From Alphaproteobacteria bacterium (GTDB taxonomy: Bacteria; Pseudomonadota; Alphaproteobacteria; Rhodobacterales; Rhodobacteraceae), in contig JAUIBL010000006.1 of the NCBI GenBank assembly GCA_030428355.1, positions 56,274-120,273 of the forward strand: 64,000 nucleotides of DNA. The letters are read 5' to 3'. Below are positions 37,252 through 46,117 of the stretch, one piece after another (position 1 is the stretch's first letter; every line of letters begins with the position of its first letter). The notes below the pieces were generated by a model that had not been told where the DNA came from, searched no databases, and saw only the letters and a program-made list of their open reading frames with translations. A program made the translations under genes and the position numbers.

Positions 37252-38151
37252 ATGAAGAAGACACTCCTCTCCGCAGTTGTCGCAACCTTCACAGGCACGA
37301 TGGCATTTGCCCAATCCGCAACTGACCAGATCATCAACGATCTCTCCAACCAGGGCTTCCAGCGCATCGAGATCGACAATGGTCTGAGCCAGATCAAGGT
37401 CGAGGCGATCCGCGGCACACAGAAGCTCGAAGTGGTCTATGACCGGTCCACCGGCAGCATCCTCAAGCAGGAAGTCGAACGTGTCCGCGCCGGTGAAGAC
37501 ACGCGCCCCGGTGTCGAGATCCGCAACCGCGACCGCAATTTCGTCGAAACCGGCCGCGTGTCGGATGACAGCCGCACCGCAACCGCCACATCGACGCGGT
37601 CGACCACGTCTGTCGGGACCGGCAGCACATCCACGGACCAGCTTGTGCGCGATCTTCAGGCGCAGGGCTTTACCCGGATCGAGGTCAAGAACGGCGTGAC
37701 CCAGACCAAGGTCGAAGCGATCCGGGGCACCGAGAAGGTCGAAACCGTCTTCGACCGCGCCACGGGAGAGGTGATCAAGCAGGAAGTCGAGACGGTGCGC
37801 TCGGGCGACGACACCCGCCCCGGGGTCGAGATCGACACCCGCAACCGGGATTTCGTTGGCGGTGTGCGCTCGGATGACGACGATGACGATGATGACGATC
37901 GCCGCGGCGGCCGTGACGACGACAGCCGTGACGATGATCGCGACGACGACCGTGACGGGCGCGATGACGATCGTGATGATGATCGCGGCGGCCGTGATGA
38001 CGACCGCGACGATGATCGCGGCGGCCGGGACGATGATCGGGATGACGACCGTGGGGGTCGTGACGATGACCGCGATGATGACCGCGATGACGATCGGGGT
38101 GGCCGCGATGATGACGATGGCGACGACGACGATGATGATGACGACGATTGA
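37252..38151 (+). CDS. Secreted protein with two PepSY-like repeats and an Asp/Arg-repeat tail
   Basis: 299 residues from ATG 37252. Signal peptide MKKTLLSAVVATFTGTMAFAQ. Two homologous units of about 75 residues follow: first TDQIINDLSNQGFQRIEI...VEAIRGTQKLEVVYDRSTG, then TDQLVRDLQAQGFTRIEV...VEAIRGTEKVETVFDRATG. Each ends in RPGVEI. A Ser/Thr linker joins them. The last ~90 residues are DDDR/GGR repeats ending in poly-Asp. PepSY domains bind or inhibit partner proteins in the envelope; a highly acidic tail may bind cations. It is the first gene of the three-gene unit ending with a membrane LuxR-type regulator. Function unknown. Confidence 0.8.
   Translation: MKKTLLSAVVATFTGTMAFAQSATDQIINDLSNQGFQRIEIDNGLSQIKVEAIRGTQKLEVVYDRSTGSILKQEVERVRAGEDTRPGVEIRNRDRNFVETGRVSDDSRTATATSTRSTTSVGTGSTSTDQLVRDLQAQGFTRIEVKNGVTQTKVEAIRGTEKVETVFDRATGEVIKQEVETVRSGDDTRPGVEIDTRNRDFVGGVRSDDDDDDDDDRRGGRDDDSRDDDRDDDRDGRDDDRDDDRGGRDDDRDDDRGGRDDDRDDDRGGRDDDRDDDRDDDRGGRDDDDGDDDDDDDDD
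37895..38150 (+). repeat. Tandem Asp/Arg codon repeats in the first PepSY protein
   Basis: About 85 codons of GAY-GAY-CGN units with GGC/GGN interruptions encode a DDDR/GGR pattern. The codons vary (GAC and GAT, CGC and CGT mixed), so it is an amino-acid repeat under selection rather than a freshly amplified DNA repeat. Confidence 0.85.
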
Positions 38152-38172
38152 TCCATCTGCTAGCTGAGGATC

Positions 38173-38202
38173 AGGGGCTTTCGCCATGGCGGCGAAGGCC
38201 CC
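38173..38202 (+). terminator. Hairpin between the two PepSY-type genes
   Basis: GGGGCTTTCGCC / GGCGAAGGCCCC forms a stem of about 11 pairs with one bulge and an ATGG loop, without a T-run. It could reduce read-through between the first and second genes. Confidence 0.4.
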
Positions 38203-38215
38203 TTGGAGGGTGTAC

Positions 38216-38737
38216 ATGAAACGAAGGCAGCTATTGGCAGGACTGTTCGCAAGCGCCGCGATGCCGGGCACGCTGTTTGCGCAAACCGCCGAGGACCAGG
38301 TGGTCAACCAGCTCCGCCGTCAGGGCTATAACCGGATCACCATCGCCCGGACCCTTTTGGGCCGGACGCGGATCGTGGCCACCGGCCCGCGCGGAAGCCG
38401 CGAGATCGTGCTCAATCCCTCCACCGGAGCGATCCTGCGGGACTATGTCGACCGTTCCGACAATGACGGACGCCGAGGAAACGGCTCGTCCGGCAGTTCT
38501 AGCGGCTCTGACGACGACGACCGCGATGATGATCGGGACGATGACCGTGATGATCGGGATGACGACCGCGACGACGACCGTGATGATCGGGACGACGACC
38601 GTGACGATGATCGCGACGATGATCGGGATGACGACCGCGACGATGATCGGGACGACGACAGAGGTGGCCGCGACGATGATCGCGACGACGACAGAGGCGG
38701 CGGCGGGGGCGGCGACGATGACGACGACGACGATTGA
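38216..38737 (+). CDS. Secreted PepSY-like protein with Asp/Arg-repeat tail (second, one domain)
   Basis: 173 residues from ATG 38216. The N-terminus MKRRQLLAGLFASA resembles a Tat-type twin-arginine signal, cleaved near FAQ. One PepSY-like unit follows (EDQVVNQLRRQGYNRITIAR...PSTGAILRDYVD). A Ser/Gly linker (GSSGSSSGS) and a tail of DDDR/DDR repeats lead to GGGGGG-DDDDDDD. It is a shorter relative of the 37252 gene, lacking the second unit. It lies 30 bases before the LuxR-type gene. Confidence 0.78.
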   Translation: MKRRQLLAGLFASAAMPGTLFAQTAEDQVVNQLRRQGYNRITIARTLLGRTRIVATGPRGSREIVLNPSTGAILRDYVDRSDNDGRRGNGSSGSSSGSDDDDRDDDRDDDRDDRDDDRDDDRDDRDDDRDDDRDDDRDDDRDDDRDDDRGGRDDDRDDDRGGGGGGDDDDDDD

Positions 38738-38767
38738 TCCGGTCGCAGACGTGCCGGCGATGGGCTT

Positions 38768-39301
38768 GTGAAGGTCTGGATCGTTCTGATCCCGCTTCTG
38801 GCGCTGCAGCTTGGCAGCGGCCTTTTCCTGTTCTGGGACATCCTCGGCAGCATCCTCGGGATCAAGTCATCACCGATTGCGTGGGTCTATTACGAGCTTG
38901 CCCAGATCGGGGCCGTGATCGGCCTGATCCTCGGCGTGGTCATGAGCGCAACCCTTCTGCTGCGCTCGATCCGCAGGCAGCACGCCGCCGAAGAAAGCCT
39001 GCGCCTTGCATCCGGCGCTTTCATGGATGTGCTGCAGGAGCGCTTTGCCGAATGGGAACTGACGCCTGCGGAAAAGGACGTGGCGCTTTTTGCCATCAAG
39101 GGCCTGAGCACCGCCGACATTGCGGGATTGCGCAACACGTCCGAAGGGACCGTCAAGGCACAGACCAACGCGATCTATCGCAAGGCCGGTGTGTCGGGGC
39201 GTCCGCAACTGCTGAGCCTGTTCATCGATGAACTGATGGGCGACCCGATCGGCGGCGAGGCCCGCAAGCCTGCGACGGTTGTCGTCGACAAGGCGTCCTG
39301 A
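38768..39301 (+). CDS. Membrane-anchored LuxR-type HTH regulator
   Basis: 177 residues from GTG 38768. Two hydrophobic helices occupy residues 1-65 (VWIVLIPLLALQLGSGLFLF and ELAQIGAVIGLILGVVMSATLLL). A cytoplasmic linker leads to a GerE/LuxR-type HTH (LTPAEKDVALFAIKGLSTADIAG...TVKAQTNAIYRKAGVSGR). There is no receiver or autoinducer domain. The membrane location beside two envelope PepSY proteins suggests a signal from outside is passed to DNA, perhaps through the PepSY proteins. This is inference. Confidence 0.8.
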   Translation: MKVWIVLIPLLALQLGSGLFLFWDILGSILGIKSSPIAWVYYELAQIGAVIGLILGVVMSATLLLRSIRRQHAAEESLRLASGAFMDVLQERFAEWELTPAEKDVALFAIKGLSTADIAGLRNTSEGTVKAQTNAIYRKAGVSGRPQLLSLFIDELMGDPIGGEARKPATVVVDKAS

Positions 39302-39307
39302 CCTCGC

Positions 39308-39691
39308 TCAGGCGTCGGACGCGTTGATGTCGTATTGCTCCAGCACCCGCATCGGCACGATGTCGAGCGCGCGCTTGTGCGTTGCGGCAAGGTTCACCAT
39401 CGGCGCGCAGCCCTCGTCATGGGCCTGCAGGAACCGCGAGGCACACAGGCACCAGTGATCGCCCGGCTTCAGCCCCGGAAAGCGGTATTGCGGCATCGGT
39501 GTGCTCAGGTCGTTGCCGACATATTTCGAATAGGCCAGAAACTCTGCCGTCATCACCGCGCAGACCGTGTGGCTGCCCTGATCGGCGGCGCAGGTGTTGC
39601 AGTGCCCGTCGCGGAAGAACCCGGTCAGCGGATCGGTTGAACATCCCTCAAGCGGGCCGCCCAGCACGTTGATGGCGTCTTCGGGTTCCAT
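39308..39691 (-). CDS. DUF2237-family protein
   Basis: 127 residues from ATG 39691. The pattern NVLGGPLEGCSTDPLTGFFRDG, CNTC, FLAYSKYVGNDLSTP, and DHWCLCASR matches the DUF2237 family of Cys-containing proteins. Its function is not known. It converges on the LuxR-type gene with a 6-base gap. Confidence 0.85.
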   Translation of the reverse strand: MEPEDAINVLGGPLEGCSTDPLTGFFRDGHCNTCAADQGSHTVCAVMTAEFLAYSKYVGNDLSTPMPQYRFPGLKPGDHWCLCASRFLQAHDEGCAPMVNLAATHKRALDIVPMRVLEQYDINASDA

Positions 39692-39725
39692 TGGGGCCTC
39701 CTCTGCAACGGTCTTGGTTTTGAAC

Positions 39726-40763
39726 CTAATGAGGATCGCCCGTCCAATCCACCCAGCGCCCGTGAAAATCTGCACGACCCAGTGCGATGTGATGATCCCC
39801 CGGCCACAGGCGCGCGGTGACGGATGCGCCGCGCGACATGCCGTCAGCCTCCATCCGCAACCATCCCAGCGGCGTATCGGGCGGGGCCCGGTCGCCCGCC
39901 GCTTCGATCAGCTTGGTGCCGGTGGCCTGCCGTTCTGCCGGGAAATACTGCCAGGCGACGGTGTGATAGATCAGGTGCATCCGGTCTGCCGGGGCCTCGG
40001 CCAGTCGACCTTCCAGCCAGTCGACCGCATCGCTTTGGTCCACTGTGGCCTCGTTCACCCGGATCGCGGCATCGGTCAAGGCCACACGATGGTCCTGATC
40101 CGCCCAGAGATAGGCGCGCAGGCGCAGCGCGTGGTCGGGGTTGTGCGGATCAAGCGGGTTGAGGTCCACACCGCGCCGGTCTGTCACGGTGAACGGTGCC
40201 GCGACCGGGGCGGGGCCGGACCAGTCCGGCGAAAGCGTCAGCGCGGCGTCGTCCGGGCCAAGGCGCGTCCCGCCCGCCTCCAGCGCATATCGGTCGAACA
40301 TCAGGTTCAACCCTGCACTCGCGCCCAATTCGGACAGGTGGACCTGCGTGACTCCGGTCCGATCCACCAACGCATGCGCCCCGGCGATCAGCACTGCCGA
40401 GCGGCGCACTTCGTTGGTCTGGGGTGGCGAGGTGATCCAGTCCCGCAGGAAGGTCTCATGCCGCACCAGTGATCTGGTCAGGGCCTCTCGCAGCACCTCA
40501 TCCGACACGGCGTTCGGCGGGTAAGCCGCGATCAGATCGGCATCCCGCCCGGTCAGCACCAGCGCATGCAGGCCCGAGGCCAGCCGCAAGGGCAGGGAAT
40601 GACAGCTCGGGCCGATGTCGCCGTCAAAGGCGCGCACCGCTGCGTCAAGCGGTGATCCCACCGGCCAGATCTCGGCCAAAAGGGGCAACATCCGGCCCAT
40701 GAACGGAGAGCCAAGAGCAATACAGGCCTCGGCCTGCCGTGCCAGGGCGTCGGACAGGCTCAC
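39726..40763 (-). CDS. DUF2332-family protein
   Basis: 345 residues with a hydrophilic N-terminal part and repeated Leu/Asp-rich helices (DALARQAEACIALGSPFMG, then GASAGLNLMFDRYALEAG, typical of DUF2332). The Gly-rich ELGASAGLNL segment looks like a methyltransferase-type nucleotide loop, but activity is unproven. Starts from a GTG that overlaps the pth stop codon (GTGA), so the two are coupled. Confidence 0.82.
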   Translation of the reverse strand: MSLSDALARQAEACIALGSPFMGRMLPLLAEIWPVGSPLDAAVRAFDGDIGPSCHSLPLRLASGLHALVLTGRDADLIAAYPPNAVSDEVLREALTRSLVRHETFLRDWITSPPQTNEVRRSAVLIAGAHALVDRTGVTQVHLSELGASAGLNLMFDRYALEAGGTRLGPDDAALTLSPDWSGPAPVAAPFTVTDRRGVDLNPLDPHNPDHALRLRAYLWADQDHRVALTDAAIRVNEATVDQSDAVDWLEGRLAEAPADRMHLIYHTVAWQYFPAERQATGTKLIEAAGDRAPPDTPLGWLRMEADGMSRGASVTARLWPGDHHIALGRADFHGRWVDWTGDPH

Positions 40764-41455
40764 CGAAAGCGATCCACAAGCTTTTGCAGCGGGTTGCGCG
40801 TGTCGGGTTCCGGCGCGGCCTCGGGTTTCGGCTCTGGTTTCGGGACATCCGCCTTTTCCGCCTTCGCAGGCGATGTCGACGACCGGGGCGGCGCCACGCG
40901 CAGCGCGACCGCATTCATGAATTTGCCCGTATCCCCATCCGCCAGATGCGCAGCCCCGTCCGAAATCCCGCGCAGCAGGTCGTCCAGCCAGTCTTCCTCG
41001 GCCTTGGCGAAATCATGCAGCACATAGCCCGCGACCTTGTCCTTGTGGCCGGGATGCCCGATCCCCAGACGCACCCGCCCATACGCCTCACCGATATGGC
41101 CATGGATCGACCGCAGGCCATTATGCCCGGCATGCCCACCGCCTTGCTTGACGCGGCACTTGCCGGGGGCAAGGTCCAGCTCGTCGTGGAACACGACCAC
41201 ATCCGCAGGCTCCAGCTTGTAGAACTGCATCGCCGCCTGCACCGATTGGCCGGAACGGTTCATGAAGGTGCCGGGCTTCAGCAGCAGCACCTTGTCGCTG
41301 CCCAGTCGTCCCTCGGTCACGTCACCTTGAAACTTGGATTTCCACGGCCCGAACCCATGATCCTCTGCGATCCGGTCCATCGCCATGAAGCCGATATTGT
41401 GCCGGTTTTTGGCATAGCCCGCCCCCGGATTGCCCAATCCCACAAAGAGTTTCAT
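40760..41455 (-). CDS. pth: Peptidyl-tRNA hydrolase
   Basis: 231 residues from ATG 41455. Conserved elements are GLGNPGAGYAKNRHNIGF with the catalytic His, FMNRSG and HDELDLAPG. A charged Ala/Pro/Glu/Lys tail beyond residue 190 is longer than in E. coli. It frees tRNA from prematurely released peptidyl-tRNA. Usually it follows rplY; here chrA and a DUF1906 gene lie between the two. Confidence 0.95.
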   Translation of the reverse strand: MKLFVGLGNPGAGYAKNRHNIGFMAMDRIAEDHGFGPWKSKFQGDVTEGRLGSDKVLLLKPGTFMNRSGQSVQAAMQFYKLEPADVVVFHDELDLAPGKCRVKQGGGHAGHNGLRSIHGHIGEAYGRVRLGIGHPGHKDKVAGYVLHDFAKAEEDWLDDLLRGISDGAAHLADGDTGKFMNAVALRVAPPRSSTSPAKAEKADVPKPEPKPEAAPEPDTRNPLQKLVDRFR

Positions 41456-41531
41456 CGCTGCCCCTGCCTCCATGCGCAAAGCGGTTGCCCCTCTCTAGGC
41501 GAAACGCGCGCCAAGGGCAAAAGCCCAGGCG

Positions 41532-42785
41532 TCAGATTTGCGCCAGTACCAAAGCCGCCGCGGCGGAAATGCCCAGAACCCAGCCAATCGCCAGACGCAC
41601 GCGCAGGAGCAGCACCGCCGACAGCGCAATCAGTGCGATGGCCTGCCAGTTGAGCGACGCGACATCGGGCACCCAAAGCCGGAACACACCGAACTCGGTC
41701 TTGGTCACGGTGCCGAACAGCACATGCAGCGCGAACCAGAGCGACAGGTTCAGGATCACCCCGACCACGGCCGCTGTGATCGCGCGCAATGCGCCGTTCA
41801 GGCGCGGCTGAGCCGAAATCCAGTCGATGTAGGGCGCGCCGACAAAGATCCACAGAAAACAGGGCACGAAGGTCACCCAAAGCGTCATGGTCCCACCCGC
41901 GATGGCCAAAGAATAGCCGCCCTCGCGGAACGCCGCCAAGGTGCCCACGAATTGCGTGACAAGGATCAGCGGGCCGGGGGTTGTTTCCGCCAACCCCAGA
42001 CCGTCCATCATCTCGGTCGGGGTGAGCCAGCCGTATTGCACGACCACGTCCTGCGCCATGTAGGCGAGCACCGCGTAGGCCCCGCCAAAGGTGACTACCG
42101 CAAGCTTGGAGAAGAAAAGCGCGATTTCGGTCAGGATCGTGCCGCCGAACGCCAGATCGACCGCCAGCACTGGCAGGCCCCAGACCGCTAGTCCGATCAC
42201 AATGGTGAGCAGGCTTCTGCCAGCGGACACTGTGACGGGCAGGGCAGGGGCTGTCTCTGTCGTCGCCACCACCGCGCCATAGAGGCCCGCCGCCAGAACG
42301 ATCACCGGAAACGGCACCGCGAAGACGAAGATCGCGACAAAGGCGAGCCCCGCCAGCACCCAATGCGCGACCCCGTGCAGGGCGCGCTTCGACACCTTGA
42401 TCAATGCGTCGATCACGATCACCACAGCCACCGCCTGCACACCCAGAAACAGCGTCCCGACCAAGGGCACGTCGCCATAGGTCACGTAGAGCATCGCCAG
42501 CGCAAAGATCACCGCCGCCCCCGGCAACACGAATAGCAACCCCGCGATCAACCCGCCCAAGACGCCGTGCAATCGCCAGCCAGCATAGGTGGCAAGTTGC
42601 ATCGCCTCCGGCCCGGGCAAGAGCATGCAAAAGCTGAGCGCGTTGAGAAACTGCTTCTCCGTCAGCCAGTCGCGCTCATCCACCAGCATCCGGTGCATCA
42701 GTGCGATCTGCGCCGCCGGCCCGCCGAAGGACAGCAGACCGATTTTCAGGAACACTGCAAAGATCTGGGCAAGCGACGGTGACAT
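41532..42785 (-). CDS. chrA: Chromate efflux transporter ChrA
   Basis: 417 residues of the long two-domain CHR family with about 11 membrane helices. Each half begins with a similar motif: FLKIGLLSFGGPAAQIALM and FFSKLAVVTFGGAYAVLAYM, giving the tandem repeat typical of LCHR proteins. Conserved LPGPEAMQLATYAGW and ETTPGPLILVTQFVG are chromate-transport signatures. It exports chromate; sulfate is a related anion. Divergent promoter space is short. Confidence 0.93.
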   Translation of the reverse strand: MSPSLAQIFAVFLKIGLLSFGGPAAQIALMHRMLVDERDWLTEKQFLNALSFCMLLPGPEAMQLATYAGWRLHGVLGGLIAGLLFVLPGAAVIFALAMLYVTYGDVPLVGTLFLGVQAVAVVIVIDALIKVSKRALHGVAHWVLAGLAFVAIFVFAVPFPVIVLAAGLYGAVVATTETAPALPVTVSAGRSLLTIVIGLAVWGLPVLAVDLAFGGTILTEIALFFSKLAVVTFGGAYAVLAYMAQDVVVQYGWLTPTEMMDGLGLAETTPGPLILVTQFVGTLAAFREGGYSLAIAGGTMTLWVTFVPCFLWIFVGAPYIDWISAQPRLNGALRAITAAVVGVILNLSLWFALHVLFGTVTKTEFGVFRLWVPDVASLNWQAIALIALSAVLLLRVRLAIGWVLGISAAAALVLAQI

Positions 42786-42845
42786 GACGGGCGGTGTCTC
42801 TGATCTGCGTGTCAGTTCAATGACACTTCGCCCCTGAATGCCAGA

Positions 42846-44030
42846 TCAATTGCAGGATGTCGCGTTGCGCCGGGCGGTTTCGAAAATCCAGTCGGGTTTG
42901 TAGCCGAAATGCGCCGTCAGGTTGCTGTGATGGGTCCAGCCGTCGAATTCGCCGTCATCGTCCACATCGACCTCGATCAGCGTGTCGGTCACGTCCCCGA
43001 CGCGCGCGGCATTGGCAAAGTCGATCCTGGGGGGCAGCGCGTTGGCCTTGCCCGCCTTGCATTCGGTGATCCGCGCCACATCCGACGACGAAGACGACTT
43101 GTCGCGCCGCACCACCGCATCGCCATCGCAGGCAAAGCGCCGTGTGGCGAAGATGTCGAAGGTGCGGCCTTCATCGACGATATAGCTCTCACCCTGCCGC
43201 CAGAGGCCGATGTCGGCGTCCTGAAACATGTTCTGCACATTGGTATCCAGCGGCAGGCCCCGCTTGCAGCCTGATCCGGTGCTGCCGAACCATTCCCGAT
43301 CGACCTGGTTCTGAAAAAGGTGCCATTCGCCCGACCGGTGAAATTCGCTGGTGCGGGAAAAGGCGCGCGAGGCGGAAATCCACGACAGCTCGATCAGCCC
43401 GGCGCTCTTGAGGATCTGATGCGCGTGCCCGCTGCCATAGGCCCCGGTTCGGTAGCCCGCCGCATCCATCCGCGCCTTGATCACGCGGAAATAGCGGGTC
43501 ATCAGGTCGATCGTCTCGCGGTCCTGATCGGTGAAGTTGAAATCCACGCCAAAATAAATCGCCGTGCCGCGCGGCTGTCCCAAGGCCTGCGCCTGAGAGA
43601 GCGCCGCCTGCACATCCAGTTCCGCCTCTTCCTCCACGCTCCGACCAACGCCGGTCCAGTTGCAATTGGCATCGGGCAGCGCCTTGCCGTCGCGGTTCTG
43701 GCCGCGAAACTTGTTCGGGGTGTTGCTGTAATACTGGTAGACCGACAGCACCGCGAAGCCCTTGGCGAACATCTGCGCAATCTCGCTGCCGGGGTCGCTG
43801 GGGCGTCCCTGATTGATCAGCCGCTTTTCCGTCAGCCCGTATTCCGGCTGATCGCAACGCGCATAGTAGCGCCCGATCACGGTCACGCCGCGCTCTTTCA
43901 GCCGGTCGAGATAGGGGCGCGTGTCATAGGCTGTGTCAATGATCGCGACACGGGTGTCGGCGCTGGCAAGACCGGCGGCGGCCACCGCCAAAACCGTTGC
44001 AAGACCCAAAGACAGGACAGGTCTGAACAT
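42846..44030 (-). CDS. DUF1906 glycoside-hydrolase-like secreted protein
   Basis: 394 residues with a signal peptide ending near residue 24 (GLASAD). The DUF1906 domain (about residues 26-260) is a lysozyme-like TIM barrel: FVAIIDTAYDTRPY-type start, IGRYYARC, VYQYYSN, and IYFGVDFNF with acidic candidates for catalysis. The C-terminal ~130 residues end with a VDVDDDGEFDGW calcium-binding-like loop. The domain family is implicated in cell-wall glycan cleavage. Placed between chrA and rplY, without a clear functional link. Confidence 0.82.
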   Translation of the reverse strand: MFRPVLSLGLATVLAVAAAGLASADTRVAIIDTAYDTRPYLDRLKERGVTVIGRYYARCDQPEYGLTEKRLINQGRPSDPGSEIAQMFAKGFAVLSVYQYYSNTPNKFRGQNRDGKALPDANCNWTGVGRSVEEEAELDVQAALSQAQALGQPRGTAIYFGVDFNFTDQDRETIDLMTRYFRVIKARMDAAGYRTGAYGSGHAHQILKSAGLIELSWISASRAFSRTSEFHRSGEWHLFQNQVDREWFGSTGSGCKRGLPLDTNVQNMFQDADIGLWRQGESYIVDEGRTFDIFATRRFACDGDAVVRRDKSSSSSDVARITECKAGKANALPPRIDFANAARVGDVTDTLIEVDVDDDGEFDGWTHHSNLTAHFGYKPDWIFETARRNATSCN

Positions 44031-44103
44031 CGCAAGACCCCGGAAATCAACATCATCAATATCCTGATCCTACGTCCAATCGCGCCGTCCGCCTAGCCCG
44101 AAA

Positions 44104-44135
44104 CGAAAACGGCCCCACCCGCATGGGTGAGGCCG
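44104..44135 (-). terminator. Intrinsic terminator of rplY
   Basis: CGGCCTCACCC / GGGTGGGGCCG hairpin (44110-44135, read on the minus strand) followed by TTTTCGTTT, 25-55 bases past the rplY stop. Confidence 0.8.
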
Positions 44136-44159
44136 CAATACCCCGTCGAGGTGTCGGGA

Positions 44160-44783
44160 TTATTCTTCGGTCTCTTCCGCTTCGTCGTCGGCGTCATTGT
44201 CGGCCGAGCGCAGACCCGACGGAGCCGAGATGTTCGCGATGACGAAATCACGGTCGATCGTCGGCTTGGTGCCTTCCGGCAGCGTGACGTCGGAAATGGT
44301 CACGGTGTCACCGATGTTGAGGCCGCTCAGATCGACTGTCACCTTCTCGGGGATGTCACCCGCTGTCACAACCAGCTCAACCTCGGGACGCACGACGGTC
44401 AGAACGCCGCCGCGCTTGAGGCCGGGGGCCGCTGCGCTGTTGATGAATTCCACCGGGATGAACAGGTTGATCTTGGTGGTGCGGCGCAGGCGCATCAGGT
44501 CCACGTGTGTCGGCAGATCCTTGACGACATCGCGCTGCACATCGCGGCAGATCACGCGCACGTCTTCGTGGCCGTCAACCTTGAGGTTGAACAGCGTCGA
44601 CTTGAAGCGGCCCTTCTTGAGGCGCTGCAACAGCTTGTTGAACGGAAGGTTGATCGGCAGCGGATCTTTGTCGCCACCAAAAACAATGCCCGGAACCATG
44701 CCGTCGCGGCGTGCCTGACGAGCGGCGCCCTTGCCTGTCCCCGTCCGTTCCAGAGCTTCGAGATCAGGAATCTCACCAGCCAT
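44160..44783 (-). CDS. rplY: 50S ribosomal protein L25 / general stress protein Ctc
   Basis: 207 residues of the long Ctc type. It contains the [18 protein letters not shown]-binding start, [11 protein letters not shown], and a C-terminal beta barrel with an acidic tail ([12 protein letters not shown]). It binds 5S rRNA. The usual neighbour pth is 2.7 kb away, separated by chrA and a DUF1906 gene. Confidence 0.95.
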   Translation of the reverse strand: MAGEIPDLEALERTGTGKGAARQARRDGMVPGIVFGGDKDPLPINLPFNKLLQRLKKGRFKSTLFNLKVDGHEDVRVICRDVQRDVVKDLPTHVDLMRLRRTTKINLFIPVEFINSAAAPGLKRGGVLTVVRPEVELVVTAGDIPEKVTVDLSGLNIGDTVTISDVTLPEGTKPTIDRDFVIANISAPSGLRSADNDADDEAEETEE

Positions 44784-44954
44784 GATATATCTCCAAATTG
44801 TAAGGGCAGGGTGCCTCCAAGGCTGTCACCCCGCATGAAGCCCGCGCGATAGACTGGTTTTTCGCGCAGGGCAAGAGCCAAGATCGCAGATTCCGCGCAG
44901 CCTATGACGTTTGTGGACTGGACCACCGTTCAGCGTCGTGGCACGGAGCGCGGC

Positions 44955-46112
44955 ATGAGCCTTTTGCGTGATCTCTATATCAGTCGCGGCCCCGCCGCCG
45001 GATTCGCGGCCGTGGGCGTGTTCTGGGGCAGTTTCGCCGCGCTTGTGCCGGTGCTCAAGCCGCAGGTCGGATTGTCCGATGGGCAGTTCGGGTTGGCGCT
45101 GCTCATCACTTCGGTCGGTGCGGTGCTCGCGATGTGGCTGGCCCCGCTGGCCGAACGCGGGCTGGGGCCGCGCGCGCTGGGCGTTCTGACCGCGCTTTTG
45201 GCGCTGGCGACGCTGTTTCCCGGTCACACGACCAATGGCGTGCTCTTCACCGTCGCGATGCTGGGGGTCACGATGACCTCGGGCACGCTCGATGTGGCGA
45301 TGAACGCGCGGGTCAGTGCGCTCGAGGCACAGGTGGGGCGCAGCCTGATGAACCTGAACCACGCGGTGTTTTCGGTGGCCTATGCGATTTGTGCGCTGGC
45401 CACGGGACTCGCGCGCGAGGCCGGGTTCGGCCCGGCTGCGATCCTCACCGGAGGCAGTCTGGTGATGGGACTGCTGATGCTGCAGGCCTTTGCCGCACCC
45501 GTGGCCGATGCCGACCACGAGGCAGACGGGATCGAGGTCGCCCCCCTGCCGTGGACGCTGCTGCTGCCGGGCGGGATGATCATCCTGATCGCCTTCATGT
45601 CGGAACAGGCGACCGAAGGCTGGTCGGCGCTGCATCTGGAACGCAATCTGGGGGCGGGGGCTGCACAGGGCGCGCTGGGTCCGGCGCTTTTGGGCATCAC
45701 CATGGCGGTGGGCCGGCTGGCGGGGCAGGTCGTCGCGAACCGGGTCTCGGAACGGCATGTGATCCGCTGGGCGTCGGTCACGGCGGGGGTGGGGGCGTGG
45801 ATTGCCGCCACAGCGCCGTCTTTGGGCGTGGCCTATCTGGGGTTCTCGATCCTCGGGCTTGGTGTGTCGGTCATGGCCCCGATGGCCTATGCGTGGATCG
45901 GGCGGATGGTGCCCAACCGCTACCGCAGCCACGCGATCTCGCGTATCTCGGTGGTGGGCTATGCCGGGTTCTTCATTGGGCCGCCCTTGATGGGCTTTCT
46001 GTCCGAAGGGTTCGGGCTCTCCACGTCTTTTGCAGTCATCGGGTGCCTGCTTTTTGCGGTGACAATGGTGCTGTTGCCCGTTCTGAACCGGATCGCCCTG
46101 CGGCGGGTCTGA
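44955..46112 (+). CDS. Major facilitator superfamily transporter
   Basis: 385 residues from ATG 44955. About 12 hydrophobic helices are evident, with an MFS-type loop (AMWLAPLAERGLGPRALG) and a C-terminal half starting near LLLPGGMIILIAF. No family motif identifies a substrate. It is divergent from rplY and followed by a large repeat-filled gap. Confidence 0.88.
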   Translation: MSLLRDLYISRGPAAGFAAVGVFWGSFAALVPVLKPQVGLSDGQFGLALLITSVGAVLAMWLAPLAERGLGPRALGVLTALLALATLFPGHTTNGVLFTVAMLGVTMTSGTLDVAMNARVSALEAQVGRSLMNLNHAVFSVAYAICALATGLAREAGFGPAAILTGGSLVMGLLMLQAFAAPVADADHEADGIEVAPLPWTLLLPGGMIILIAFMSEQATEGWSALHLERNLGAGAAQGALGPALLGITMAVGRLAGQVVANRVSERHVIRWASVTAGVGAWIAATAPSLGVAYLGFSILGLGVSVMAPMAYAWIGRMVPNRYRSHAISRISVVGYAGFFIGPPLMGFLSEGFGLSTSFAVIGCLLFAVTMVLLPVLNRIALRRV

Positions 46113-46117
46113 GGCGG

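Noticed and set aside
37147..38307. 386-codon minus-strand ORF over the PepSY/LuxR locus
   Set aside because: It is the antisense of Asp/Arg repeats, giving Val/Ile-rich nonsense; no ribosome site or family similarity.
37895..38735. Periodic repeats that could be mistaken for a CRISPR array or VNTR
   Set aside because: The period is 9-30 bases and in frame, encoding DDDR units with variable codons; there are no spacers.
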